From contig NZ_JACYHE010000038.1 in the NCBI RefSeq assembly GCF_021696945.1, positions 1-55,459 on the forward strand: DNA of 55,459 bases, in the 5' to 3' direction. Every line of letters begins with the position of its first letter. Within the stretch, counting starts at the first letter, position 1. The translations under genes were made by a program, and so were the position numbers. Below the pieces are notes generated by a model. It did not search any database, was not told where the DNA came from, and worked only from the letters and a program-made list of their open reading frames with translations. Shown one piece after another: positions 8,531 to 16,634 of the stretch. This DNA comes from Streptomyces sp. JJ36. Its GTDB lineage: Bacteria; Actinomycetota; Actinomycetes; Streptomycetales; Streptomycetaceae.

Positions 8531-9649
8531 TCAGGGGACCTGCGGCGGAGTGCGCTCCCACTCCACCGCCAGCAGCGCGGCGTCGTCGGTCAGGCGCCGG
8601 CCGGTGTGCCGGCGGACCGCCTCCAGCACGAGGTCGCACAGGTCCCCGAACGGCACCCCGCGCAGCGGCAGTGCCGCCTGCTCCAGGGGGAAGAAGGCGC
8701 CCTGTGCGTCGCGCGCCTCGCCGATGCCGTCCGTGTACAGCAGCAGCCGGTCCCCCGGCCGCCAGTCCCAGGACCGGGCCAGGGCCTCCCCGCGGCTGAT
8801 CTGCGCCAGTCCCAGGGGCGGCAGCGGCTCCTCCGTCTCCAGAAGGACGGGCCTGTTCGGGGTGAGCAGCAGGGGCGGCGGGTGGCCCAGGCTGATCACC
8901 CGTACCCGTGGGCCGTCGATCTCGACCAGGGCGGCCGTCACGAAGAGCTCGGTGGCCTCCTGCGTGGAGGCGGCGGCCCCGGAGGGGTCGGTACGCTGCA
9001 GCCGCTCCACGGTCTGTGCGCAACGCCAGGCCACGTCCGCCAGACGGGGCTCTTCCAGCGCGGCCTCGCGGAAGACGCCCAGGACGACGGAGGCGGTGTG
9101 GATGGCCGGCAGACCCTTGCCCCGGACGTCCCCGATGAGCAGCCGGAGACCGTGCCGGCAGCCGACCGCCCGGTAGAAGTCACCGCCGACGCGGGCTTCG
9201 GCGTCCGCGGCCACGTACCGTGCCTCCAGCCGGAGCGGTCCCAACCGGCGCGGAACCGGCGGAAGCAGGGCGAGCTGGGCCGTCTCCGCGACCCGCTGCA
9301 CCCGGCTGAGCCGCTTCTCCCGCCACTGGCGCCGCAGGGCGCCGAAGACACTTGCGAAGCTGACCACCACGACCGCGCTCAGCACCGTGCTCTGGTAGGC
9401 GAGCCCCTCGCCGTCGCCGTAGAAGGTCACCAGCAGTCCCGCCCCGACAGCGCCCGCGGACACCGCGGCCACGTCCCGCGGGCCGCCCCGGATCGCGGCC
9501 AGCGCCGGCGCCGGGGACAGCAGCGCGCCGGTGCGCAGCACCGACCCGTACACCAGCTGGTTGATCACTTCGGCCGCGGCGACCCCGATCACCAGCAGCC
9601 ACGGCAGCAGCAGCCACGCCCCCCGCCGTGCCCCCGCGGCTGCCGTCAT
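8531..9649 (-). CDS. Membrane SpoIIE/PP2C-type serine phosphatase
   Basis: From ATG 9649 the protein has 372 residues: an N-terminal block of about four membrane helices (residues 8-105), a short linker, then a SpoIIE-type PP2C phosphatase domain. Signature segments are RVGGDFYRAVG, LLIGDVRGKGLPA, ISLGHPPPLLL and DRLLLYTDGIGEARD, with the metal-binding acidic residues kept. Such proteins typically dephosphorylate anti-anti-sigma factors in partner-switching pathways. An upstream in-frame start at 9712 would add 21 unremarkable residues before the membrane block, so I prefer 9649, although its ribosome site (ATGGGTG) is weak. No anti-sigma or STAS gene is adjacent. Confidence 0.88.
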   Translation of the reverse strand: MTAAAGARRGAWLLLPWLLVIGVAAAEVINQLVYGSVLRTGALLSPAPALAAIRGGPRDVAAVSAGAVGAGLLVTFYGDGEGLAYQSTVLSAVVVVSFASVFGALRRQWREKRLSRVQRVAETAQLALLPPVPRRLGPLRLEARYVAADAEARVGGDFYRAVGCRHGLRLLIGDVRGKGLPAIHTASVVLGVFREAALEEPRLADVAWRCAQTVERLQRTDPSGAAASTQEATELFVTAALVEIDGPRVRVISLGHPPPLLLTPNRPVLLETEEPLPPLGLAQISRGEALARSWDWRPGDRLLLYTDGIGEARDAQGAFFPLEQAALPLRGVPFGDLCDLVLEAVRRHTGRRLTDDAALLAVEWERTPPQVP

Positions 9650-10249
9650 GCACCCATTCTTATGCTTCCGGCGCAGAGTGGAGGCATCGGCGGCCCGGGC
9701 AGGGGCGGTCACCCGCGTCTCCCCCGGCCGGACTCGGCGTCGTGCGTCCTCGTCCGCCGATCGAGGCAGGCCGGACGCTCCCGGTGGCGGACTCGCCGGG
9801 TGGGCCGGACAGCGGCCGGCCCGGTCCGGGAGGGCCCCGGCGGGGCCCGCAGGACGGACCGTGCCGCTCCGCCGAGGTGGCCGGTGGACCCGGTCACCTG
9901 GGAGGGGCGGCCGCCAGGCCGGTGAGCAGCTGGAGGCGGTCTTCGAGGTTGTCGCCCGGCCCGGCGGTGCAGGGGCCCGCCAAGCCCGGCGTCACGACGA
10001 CGTGCCCCCGGGCACCGTCCTGATCAGCGCCCACGACCGGCTCGTCAGCCGGGCCCGGGCACACGGCACCCGGTTCCGCGGCCCCACGCTGCCACGCCGG
10101 GTGGCGTGCGCGGGGCACCGGACGTGCACCGGGCACGTCTGGTGCCTCACGTCCCGCGTATTGCGCAAGCTGTCAGCGGCTGATATTTCTCAGGGTGCGC
10201 ACAGGGGCACCACAGAACCTTCACGCGATCCGACTCGTGAACCGGGGGA
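9650..10249. other. Intergenic region without a convincing gene
   Basis: About 600 bases between the divergent phosphatase and the peptide operon. Open frames here look like GC-rich chance frames: no family resemblance and no good ribosome site. One on the minus strand (9894-10136) ends in a helical-looking DNLEDRLQLLTGLAAAP segment that could be a gene remnant. Near the right edge the base composition becomes less GC-rich, with TTGCGC at 10161-10166 and TGATAT at 10181-10186. This is a weak sigma-70-type promoter candidate for the operon that follows. Confidence 0.4.
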
Positions 10250-10256
10250 ATGGTCC

Positions 10257-10346
10257 ATGACGCATCACGGCCGAGGCTGCTTACCCCGCCCGCCGGTACC
10301 GTCCGCACCGCCCCCGGCACTCAGGCGCACCTCCACGGCCCGTTGA
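10257..10346 (+). CDS. Possible 29-residue leader ORF coupled to the exporter
   Basis: A short frame, MTHHGRGCLPRPPVP to STAR, begins at ATG 10257 with GGGGGA 8 bases upstream, the best ribosome site in this leader. Its stop TGA (10344-10346) overlaps a TTG at 10343 that is in frame with the exporter, making a TTGA coupling junction. The peptide is rich in Pro and Arg and matches nothing I know. It could be a translational leader that sets exporter expression, or chance. The alternative is that the exporter starts at ATG 10250, but there GGGGGA is directly against the start codon, which is too close to work well. Confidence 0.3.
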   Translation: MTHHGRGCLPRPPVPSAPPPALRRTSTAR

Positions 10347-11629
10347 GCCCGGCGACCGCCCGCTTCCGCAGGCGGGCGACGGGGCCGGGAGTCGCGGACG
10401 GGGACTTCCGCCGCTTCTGGTGGGCCGGCACCGCCGACGCCCTCGGCACCCAGGTCTCCGGCCTGGCCCTCCCGCTGCTGCTGCTTACCCTCGGCACCTC
10501 ACCCGCCGTCGTCGGCACGGTGGCCGGGGTGTCGGCCGGATGCGGCATCCTGGCCGGCCCGTTCGCCGCCGTCCTCGCCGACCACGGCGCCCGTAGGAGT
10601 GTGATGGTGGGCGCCGCGCTGGTCTCCGCCGGGGCCATGGCCTCGGCGGCCGTCGGCGTACTGCTCGGCGACCCGCCCCTGTGGCTGCTCGTCGCCGCCG
10701 TGCTCGTGGAGCGCACGGCGACGTCCTGCCAGGAGGCCGCCTCCGCCGGCACGGTGGCCGCCCTCGTGCCACCCGGCCGCTATCCCCGGGCCGTTTCCCG
10801 GCTCCAGGCCGGTGAGCAGGCCGGGCTCGTGGTGGGCCCGGCCCTCGGCGGTGCGCTGTTCCAGCTCGGCCGCTGGCTGCCGTTTCTCGCCGACGCCCTC
10901 TCGTACCTGGTCTCCGCGTTCTGCGTGGCGGCGATCCGTTCCGACCTCGGCCCGCGCCGGGACGGCGTACCGGAGCCCTGCGGCGAGCCGGCCCCCGCAG
11001 GTGGGTTCGCCGCAGCCGGCAGGGGCTTCCTCCGGGAACTCGTCGCCGGTGCAGGCCTCGTCCGCCGGGAGCCGTTCCTCCGCTTCGTGCTGCTCTGGTC
11101 GGCGGTGATGAGCCTCCTGCTGGCCGCCCTCTCCTACGGCACGATCTTCACTCTCCGGGACGCGGGCGCAGCCGGCGGACCGGTCGGGGCCGTGCTCGCG
11201 GTGGCCGGGGCCGCCGGTCTGGCCGGTGCACTCCTCGCGCCCCGCCTGGCGCGTGCACTGCCCCGGGCCCGCCTGGTGATCGCGGTGTCCTGGCTGATGG
11301 TGGTGCCCACCGCCGGTCTCGGGATGACCACCCGGGTCTGGGCGTACGCCCTGCTGTTCGGGCTGATCTCGCTGCTGCTGCCCGCGGCGGCCGTCGTCCT
11401 TCAGTCCCGGGCGATCGAGGTGACACCGCAGGAGCTCCAGTCCCGCACCGGCACCGTACTCGGCACCGCCACCGGACTCGCCGCCGCCGCGGGCCCGGTG
11501 GCCGCGGGAGGGCTCACCGGGACCGCGGGCACCGGCGGCACGGCGCTGTGCTGCGCCGCGGTGCTGGCCCTGCTCGCCCTGTGGTCCACGAGACGTGCAC
11601 CCGCGGTGCTGCGGAAGGAGAGCGCATGA
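10343..11629 (+). CDS. MFS transporter, probable peptide exporter/self-protection
   Basis: About 12 membrane helices follow a short cytosolic start; the family is drug:H+ antiporter-like MFS (opening FRRFWWAGTADALGTQVSGLALPLLLL). The TTG start at 10343 gives 428 residues and begins close to the first helix; ATG 10250 would add 31 Pro/Ala/Arg-rich residues. It is the first large gene of the peptide operon, and its stop overlaps the protease start (ATGA). By position it most likely exports the finished peptide or gives self-resistance. The substrate itself is inferred only from the neighbours. Confidence 0.8.
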   Translation: MSPATARFRRRATGPGVADGDFRRFWWAGTADALGTQVSGLALPLLLLTLGTSPAVVGTVAGVSAGCGILAGPFAAVLADHGARRSVMVGAALVSAGAMASAAVGVLLGDPPLWLLVAAVLVERTATSCQEAASAGTVAALVPPGRYPRAVSRLQAGEQAGLVVGPALGGALFQLGRWLPFLADALSYLVSAFCVAAIRSDLGPRRDGVPEPCGEPAPAGGFAAAGRGFLRELVAGAGLVRREPFLRFVLLWSAVMSLLLAALSYGTIFTLRDAGAAGGPVGAVLAVAGAAGLAGALLAPRLARALPRARLVIAVSWLMVVPTAGLGMTTRVWAYALLFGLISLLLPAAAVVLQSRAIEVTPQELQSRTGTVLGTATGLAAAAGPVAAGGLTGTAGTGGTALCCAAVLALLALWSTRRAPAVLRKESA

Positions 11630-13680
11630 CGACCGGCGGACCGGAGACGGAGGAGCCGGGCAGGGGCGCAGCGCAGGCCGGTACGGGGGCCGGTGCGGCG
11701 GAGACAGAACGCGGCTACCGCGTCTATCGCCCCGTCATTCCGGAGGTCTGCCCCACCGATCCGTACCGGATGGTGCTGACGGCCGACGCCGGCGGCCGTT
11801 GCGAGGTGTTCGCCCATGACGCCGCGACCGGACGTACGCGCCAGGTGACCGACCGGCCGCACGGCACGCTGCACGGCACCCTGGACCGGGACGGGGCGGT
11901 GTGGTGGTTCGACGAGGACCTCGCCGGCCACGGTGTGTGGCGGGTGCAGGACTTCGGCGGCGGCCCGGACACGGTGGGACTGCCGCCGGCCCCGGCCGGT
12001 ACCCCGCGGGGGCTGGCGATGAACGCCGCCGGGCAGGTCGCGGCCGGCATCGGCAGCCCGGACGGGCTGACCGTCTGGCTCGGGCGGCGCGGCGGCCCGG
12101 CGCGCAGGGTCCACCGGGCAACGGGCCCCCGGCGACTGGCCGGGCTCTCGCCGGACGGCCGCCTGCTGGCCGTGGGCGGACCGCCCTACGCCGACCGCGC
12201 GGTGACGGTGCTGAGCCCGGACGGCCGCGTCGTGGCGGAGTTCGGCGGAGGCGACCTGCCGCGCCCCGGCGCCGACGTCGGGGCTGTGGCGCTTCCGGCG
12301 CCCGGGAGCGGGAAGGCGGTCGCCGACGCCGCTGCGGGGGCCGGGCCGGCCGGCCTCTGGGCGCGGGGCTTCGCCCCCGCCGCCCCACCCGCCTCATCCA
12401 CTTCACCCACCTCAGCCGCCGAACTGCTGCTGGTCACCGAACACGGCGACCGGTACCGGCTCGCCACCTGGGACGTGCGGCGGGGACTCCGGGAGCACGG
12501 CTGGTGCGCCTTCGACACGGAGATCGACGCCCTGTGGTACCCCGACGGCCGCCGGGTCCTGATCCGTCAGGACCGGCACGGGCGGAGCCTGCTGCACACC
12601 GCCGACCTGGACCGCCGCACCCTGACGACCGTCACCACACCGCCCGGCAGCATCCCCGACGCCGCCCCGCGCGCCGGCGGGGAGATCCATTACGTGTGGA
12701 CGGACAGCGCCACCCCGCCGCGGCTGTGCACCACGGCGCCGGAGGGTCCGGACCGTCCGCGCCTGCCGGTGCTCGGCAAGCTGCCCGAGCGCGTCCCCGG
12801 TGTGCACAGTGAACTGTGGACACCGGGACCCGACGGTCCGGTGCACACCCTGCTCAGCCTCCCGGAACGCACCGGAGCCCGTCCCGCGCCGCTGGTCTTC
12901 CTGCTGCACGGCGGTCCCGCAGCTCACGACCGGGACGCCTACGACGGCGTGGTGCACTCCCTGGTCGCCTCCGGCCTCGGGGTCGCGCGGGTGAACTACC
13001 GCGGCTCCACCGGCTACGGGCCCCGCTGGCGTGCTGCCTTCAGCGACGGCGTGGGGCTCACGCAGGTCGGCGACCTGGTGGCGGTACGGGCCGACCTGCT
13101 GCACCGCGGCCTGGCGCGGGAGGACGCCGTCGGCCTCTGGGGCACCTCCTGGGGCGGGACGCTGGCGCTGCTGGCCCTGGGGGTGCAGCCGGACCTGTGG
13201 CAGGCCGGCGTCGCCGTCAAACCGATCGCCGACTTCGCCGCGGCTCACCGCACCGGCCTGCCGGCTCTACGGGCCCTGGACGAGCGGTTGTTCGGCGGCA
13301 CGCCGGCGGACGTACCGGAGCTCTACGCGCGGAGTTCGCCGGTGACCTACGCGACCCGGGTCACCGCCCCGGTGCTGGTCGTCGCCGCCGCCCGGGACAC
13401 CAAGTGCCCGCCGCAGCAGATCGCCGGCTATCTGGCGGCGCTGCGGACGGCGGGGGTACCGCACGCGTCGCTGTGGCTGGATTCCGGCCACGATGGCTAC
13501 CGGGGCTCCGACCACGTGGCCACGCTGCGCCGCGCCCTGGAGTTCCTGCACGGCCACCTGGGCGCGGGGACGCGCCGGGTGGCCCCCACGACGCCCCGTT
13601 CCGACCGGGGCGGGGCCCGTCAGGCCGGTGATCCGGGCATCTCGGGCACCGTCCGCCGACACGCCGAAGGGAGGCCATGA
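11626..13680 (+). CDS. S9-family prolyl-oligopeptidase-like serine peptidase
   Basis: A 684-residue cytosolic protein with an N-terminal beta-propeller-like half (to about residue 410) and a C-terminal alpha/beta hydrolase. The catalytic triad is complete: S508 in GTSWGG, D591 in AARDTKCP and H622 in SGHDGY. The oxyanion region FLLHGGP and RVNYRGSTGYG are typical of family S9. Members cleave short peptides, many after proline or basic residues. It lies directly upstream of the precursor gene and ends inside that gene's upstream ATG, so removal of the leader (or follower) of the precursor is its likely job. ATG 11626 has AAGGAGA just upstream and overlaps the exporter stop. Confidence 0.88.
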   Translation: MTTGGPETEEPGRGAAQAGTGAGAAETERGYRVYRPVIPEVCPTDPYRMVLTADAGGRCEVFAHDAATGRTRQVTDRPHGTLHGTLDRDGAVWWFDEDLAGHGVWRVQDFGGGPDTVGLPPAPAGTPRGLAMNAAGQVAAGIGSPDGLTVWLGRRGGPARRVHRATGPRRLAGLSPDGRLLAVGGPPYADRAVTVLSPDGRVVAEFGGGDLPRPGADVGAVALPAPGSGKAVADAAAGAGPAGLWARGFAPAAPPASSTSPTSAAELLLVTEHGDRYRLATWDVRRGLREHGWCAFDTEIDALWYPDGRRVLIRQDRHGRSLLHTADLDRRTLTTVTTPPGSIPDAAPRAGGEIHYVWTDSATPPRLCTTAPEGPDRPRLPVLGKLPERVPGVHSELWTPGPDGPVHTLLSLPERTGARPAPLVFLLHGGPAAHDRDAYDGVVHSLVASGLGVARVNYRGSTGYGPRWRAAFSDGVGLTQVGDLVAVRADLLHRGLAREDAVGLWGTSWGGTLALLALGVQPDLWQAGVAVKPIADFAAAHRTGLPALRALDERLFGGTPADVPELYARSSPVTYATRVTAPVLVVAAARDTKCPPQQIAGYLAALRTAGVPHASLWLDSGHDGYRGSDHVATLRRALEFLHGHLGAGTRRVAPTTPRSDRGGARQAGDPGISGTVRRHAEGRP

Positions 13681-13682
13681 CC

Positions 13683-13802
13683 ATGCAGAAGGACGTCATC
13701 CACAACAACCCGCTCGAGGACGACGAGGAGAACCGCAAGCCCGGCATCAGCATCACGATCACGGTTCCGATCCGCAACGCGGAGGAGGCCGAGGAGGCCT
13801 GA
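13683..13802 (+). CDS. Putative RiPP precursor peptide (39 aa)
   Basis: This 39-residue frame is too short to stand out by length, yet it has an excellent ribosome site: AAGGGAGG at 13667-13674, 8 bases before ATG 13683. Another ATG at 13677 overlaps the protease stop but is too close to that site. The peptide has three parts: an N-terminal leader-like part ending in an acidic run (NNPLEDDEEN), a central KPGISITITVPIRN segment of alternating beta-branched residues, and an acidic AEEAEEA tail. It sits between a prolyl peptidase and a radical SAM enzyme and is followed after 8 bases by a 14-bp hairpin. These are all marks of a RiPP precursor. The core is probably within residues 21-32. Prolines at 10, 20 and 29 are possible cleavage points for the peptidase. 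No homologue is recalled. Confidence 0.75.
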   Translation: MQKDVIHNNPLEDDEENRKPGISITITVPIRNAEEAEEA

Positions 13803-13810
13803 TCCGGCGT

Positions 13811-13841
13811 CCCGGCCCGGTGCCGCAGGCACCGGGCCGGG
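13811..13841 (+). terminator. Strong hairpin just after the precursor gene
   Basis: A perfect 14-bp stem (13811-13824 with 13828-13841) closed by a 3-base GCA loop begins 8 bases after the precursor stop. In RiPP operons such partial terminators or RNA-stabilising hairpins raise precursor message over that of the modifying enzymes. There is no T-run, as is common in Streptomyces, so read-through into the radical SAM gene is expected. Confidence 0.7.
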
Positions 13842-13942
13842 GTCTCCCCGGCGTCCGCGGCGGAGCCGGTCTCCCGCCGCCGTGGGCCCGCACACCGCAC
13901 CGCCCGCCCCGCCCGACAGCGACCGTCTCGAGGAGTCCGCCC

Positions 13943-15901
13943 ATGCGTGTGCTGCTGGTCAACATGCCCTGGTCCCCCATCGACGTGCCCTCGCTCGCCC
14001 TGGGCATCCTCAAGCGCAGCGCCACCGAGAACCGGCCGGGCACCACCGCCGAGGTGTACCACGCCAATCTCGAGTACACGGACTGGATCACCGAGCGCAC
14101 CGGGTTCGGCAAGGACGACTACGAGTACTACGCCCTCTCGTCCTACTTCCTCGGCTGCGGCGACTGGGTCTTCTCCTCGGCGCTCTACGACGACCCGGAG
14201 TGGCGGGCCGAGGAGTTCACCGCGGCGCTGCGCGGCAAGCTCTCCGCCTCCCGGATGCGGATGAGCCACGAACTCCATCGCCTCGCACCGGAGTTCGTGG
14301 CGCGGACCGCACGCGAGATCGTGGCTCGGAAGCCCGACGTGGTGGGCTTCTGCTCGACGTTCCAGCAGAACACCGCCGCCCTGGCGGCGGCCGGGCACGT
14401 CAAGCGGCTGGCGCCGCACATCACGACCGTGCTGGGCGGCGCCAACTGCGACGCGGAGCAGGGACACGCAGCGCACCGCAACTTCCCGTTCGTCGACTAC
14501 GTGGTGCGCGGCGAGGGCGAGACCGCGTTCCCGCGGCTGCTCGGCGTCCTCAAGGGCTCGGGCAGCCCCCGTGCCATACCGGGCCTGTGCTGGCGGGACG
14601 ACGAGGGCACCTCGGTGGCCAACCCGATGGCCACCTCCCCGCTTCCGCCCGCCGCCATCGTCTCCCCCGACTACTCGGGCTACTTCGAGCGGCTCGCCGC
14701 CTCCGCGGCACGGCACTGGGTGGAGCCCAAGCTCGTCGTGGAGGGGGCGCGGGGCTGCTGGTGGGGCGAGAAGCACCACTGCACGTTCTGCGGGCTCAAC
14801 GGCACCTTCATGGAGTTCCGCAGCAAGACCCCGGAGCGGTTCTACGACGAAATCACGGAGCTCGCGCGGAGGCACCGGGTGCTGGACATGTACGTCGTCG
14901 ACAACATCCTGGACATGGGGTACGTGCGGACGGTGCTGCCGCGCATCGTGGACAGCGGCTACGACCTGCGGCTGCACATCGAGATCAAGGCGAACATGCG
15001 CCGTGACCAGCTCCAGACCCTCGCCGACGCGGGAATGATCTACGTCCAGCCGGGCATCGAGAGCCTCAACAGCCGGGTGCTGGACCTGATGGACAAAGGG
15101 GTGAGCGGCTGCCAGAACGTGCGGATGCTGCGCGACGGTGCCGAGACCGGCCTGGCCGTCTCCTGGAACTACCTGCACGGCTTCCCGCACGAGCGCGACG
15201 AGGACTACGACCCGGTGATCGCGCAGCTCCCGGCGCTGGAGCATCTCATGCCGCCCGTCGACCTCTCGGCCCGCATCGCCATCGAGCGCTTCAGCCCCTA
15301 CTTCAACCGCCCGGAACTGGGTTACGACAGGCTGCGCCCGGACGTCCACTACCGCTTCACCTACGACCTGCCGGAGTCCGAGCTCTACGACCTCGCCTAC
15401 GTGTTCGAGGCACCCGACCGCGGGATCGGGGCGGAGACGGCGGAACGGCTCAACGAGGCCATCAAGGCGTGGCACGAGGCGTACGCGTCCAGCCGGCTCA
15501 CCCATACCGACCTGGGAGACCGGATCGTGCTGGTCAGCCGCCGCCGGGCGTTCGACTGGCGTACCCGGGAGCTGACGGGACCGGTGGAGCTGGCCGCGTT
15601 CCGCCTGCTGGACCAGCCGCACCACCCCGCGGCTCTTGCCCGGAAGATCGCCGAACAGCTCGGGGCGGGGGCCGGCGGGGGCGAGGACGCCCCCGTGGAC
15701 GAGGCGGTGGTGCGGGCGCTGCTGGAGCGCTGGTTGGAGTGGGGCCTGGTGTTCACGGACGCCGGCCAGTACGTGCAGGTCGCACCGGCGGCCGTCAACG
15801 AGGACCTGCTGCGCCTGGAGTTCATGCGCCGTACGGCGGCCGCACCGGAACCGGCGGACGCCGAGGAGCCCGGGACCCGGCCGGCCGTACCGGTCCCCTG
15901 A
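13943..15901 (+). CDS. B12-binding-type radical SAM RiPP maturase
   Basis: A 652-residue protein with an N-terminal cobalamin-binding-like Rossmann region (MRVLLVNMPWSPIDVPSLAL; PDVVGFCSTF; ITTVLGGANCD), a radical SAM barrel and a roughly 150-residue C-terminal extension. The cluster motif is C272-x7-C280-x2-C283 (within ARGCWWGEKHHCTFCGLNG), not the classical CX3CX2C. This motif and length match my memory of the family called RiPP maturation radical SAM protein 1, seen as a peptide C-methyltransferase. Expected reaction: radical methylation at unactivated carbons of the neighbouring precursor, consistent with its run of Ile, Thr and Val. The C-terminus (PVELAAFRLLDQPHHPAALARKI...) could be a peptide-binding helical domain. 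GAGGAG lies 8 bases before ATG 13943. That the substrate is the precursor is inferred from context. Confidence 0.85.
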   Translation: MRVLLVNMPWSPIDVPSLALGILKRSATENRPGTTAEVYHANLEYTDWITERTGFGKDDYEYYALSSYFLGCGDWVFSSALYDDPEWRAEEFTAALRGKLSASRMRMSHELHRLAPEFVARTAREIVARKPDVVGFCSTFQQNTAALAAAGHVKRLAPHITTVLGGANCDAEQGHAAHRNFPFVDYVVRGEGETAFPRLLGVLKGSGSPRAIPGLCWRDDEGTSVANPMATSPLPPAAIVSPDYSGYFERLAASAARHWVEPKLVVEGARGCWWGEKHHCTFCGLNGTFMEFRSKTPERFYDEITELARRHRVLDMYVVDNILDMGYVRTVLPRIVDSGYDLRLHIEIKANMRRDQLQTLADAGMIYVQPGIESLNSRVLDLMDKGVSGCQNVRMLRDGAETGLAVSWNYLHGFPHERDEDYDPVIAQLPALEHLMPPVDLSARIAIERFSPYFNRPELGYDRLRPDVHYRFTYDLPESELYDLAYVFEAPDRGIGAETAERLNEAIKAWHEAYASSRLTHTDLGDRIVLVSRRRAFDWRTRELTGPVELAAFRLLDQPHHPAALARKIAEQLGAGAGGGEDAPVDEAVVRALLERWLEWGLVFTDAGQYVQVAPAAVNEDLLRLEFMRRTAAAPEPADAEEPGTRPAVPVP

Positions 15902-15986
15902 CGCCGCCCGGCCCGGGCCCCGTCGGCCCCGCAGCCCGTCCCGCAGCCCGTCCCGCATCCGTCCGCACACCGCACCGAGGAGCACC

Positions 15987-16634
15987 ATGGACACCGTCAC
16001 CGCCTGGCGCGACTACGAACTCGAGGCCGCCGGCCTGCCCGGCATGGCACTCGGCGAGCTGGAGGCTGCCGGGCCGCCCGCAGAGACCGCCGCCCGCCTG
16101 TGGCAGGAGGGCGCCCGGCGGGTCCGCCTGCCCGGCACCGCCGACCTGCGAGCCGACGTCAACGCGGATGCCGCGGCGGCCGCCCGCACGGTACGCACGC
16201 TGTGCCTGGTGCGGGAGCTGACTGCGCATGCCGTGTACGTCGAATGGGAGCTGCGCACCGCGCCCGACGCCGACGCGTGGCGGCCGCTCAACCACCTCCA
16301 GCCGCCGCTGGCCCTGTCCGGTCCGCCCGACCCGGAGGCAGCCCTGCGCACCTGGCGCGAGGAGCACTACCTCTGCAAGTGCGTCTGGCGGCAGGGGCCG
16401 GGCTTCATCCAGATCCGGGACCGGCGGTGGGGCGAGCTCCACCGTTTCACCGTGGACGAGCCCGGCTACCAGGAGGCGATCGCCCTGCTCGCCGAAGGGG
16501 CGCCCGCCTCGGCGGTGCCGGCGGTGATCCTCGACGACTTCCGGTCCGAGCAGCTCGTGGGGGACGTCGGCCCGTTGGTGTGGTGGCTGCCGTACCGGGT
16601 GCGGCGGTGGATCCAGGAGGCGATGGCCATCTGA
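15987..16634 (+). CDS. Uncharacterised partner protein of the radical SAM enzyme
   Basis: A 215-residue soluble protein with no signal or membrane helix. Visible segments are VTAWRDYELEAAGLPGMALGEL at the start (broken here only by family uncertainty), LCLVRELTAHAVYVEWEL, HYLCKCVWRQGPGFIQIRD and a C-terminal amphipathic WWLPYRVRRWI. The middle reads as an alpha/beta scaffold. I recall small proteins of this kind annotated as DUF5825 next to RiPP radical SAM genes in Streptomyces, but cannot verify that. It might deliver the precursor to the maturase or be a regulator. ATG 15987 has GAGGAG upstream and lies 85 bases after the radical SAM stop, so it is probably in the same transcript. Confidence 0.65.
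   Translation: MDTVTAWRDYELEAAGLPGMALGELEAAGPPAETAARLWQEGARRVRLPGTADLRADVNADAAAAARTVRTLCLVRELTAHAVYVEWELRTAPDADAWRPLNHLQPPLALSGPPDPEAALRTWREEHYLCKCVWRQGPGFIQIRDRRWGELHRFTVDEPGYQEAIALLAEGAPASAVPAVILDDFRSEQLVGDVGPLVWWLPYRVRRWIQEAMAI

Noticed and set aside
9894..10136. 80-codon minus-strand frame in the large intergenic region
   Set aside because: Only its last dozen residues look protein-like; no start signal and no recognisable domain. At most a remnant.
10250..10342. ATG 10250 as the exporter start
   Set aside because: GGGGGA touches the codon, and the added 31 residues are Pro/Ala/Arg-rich with no membrane or targeting feature. Kept only as an alternative.
15931..15954. Tandem 12-base repeat (GCAGCCCGTCCC twice) between the radical SAM gene and its partner
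   Set aside because: Two copies only, no spacer structure and low complexity; not a CRISPR and probably replication slippage.
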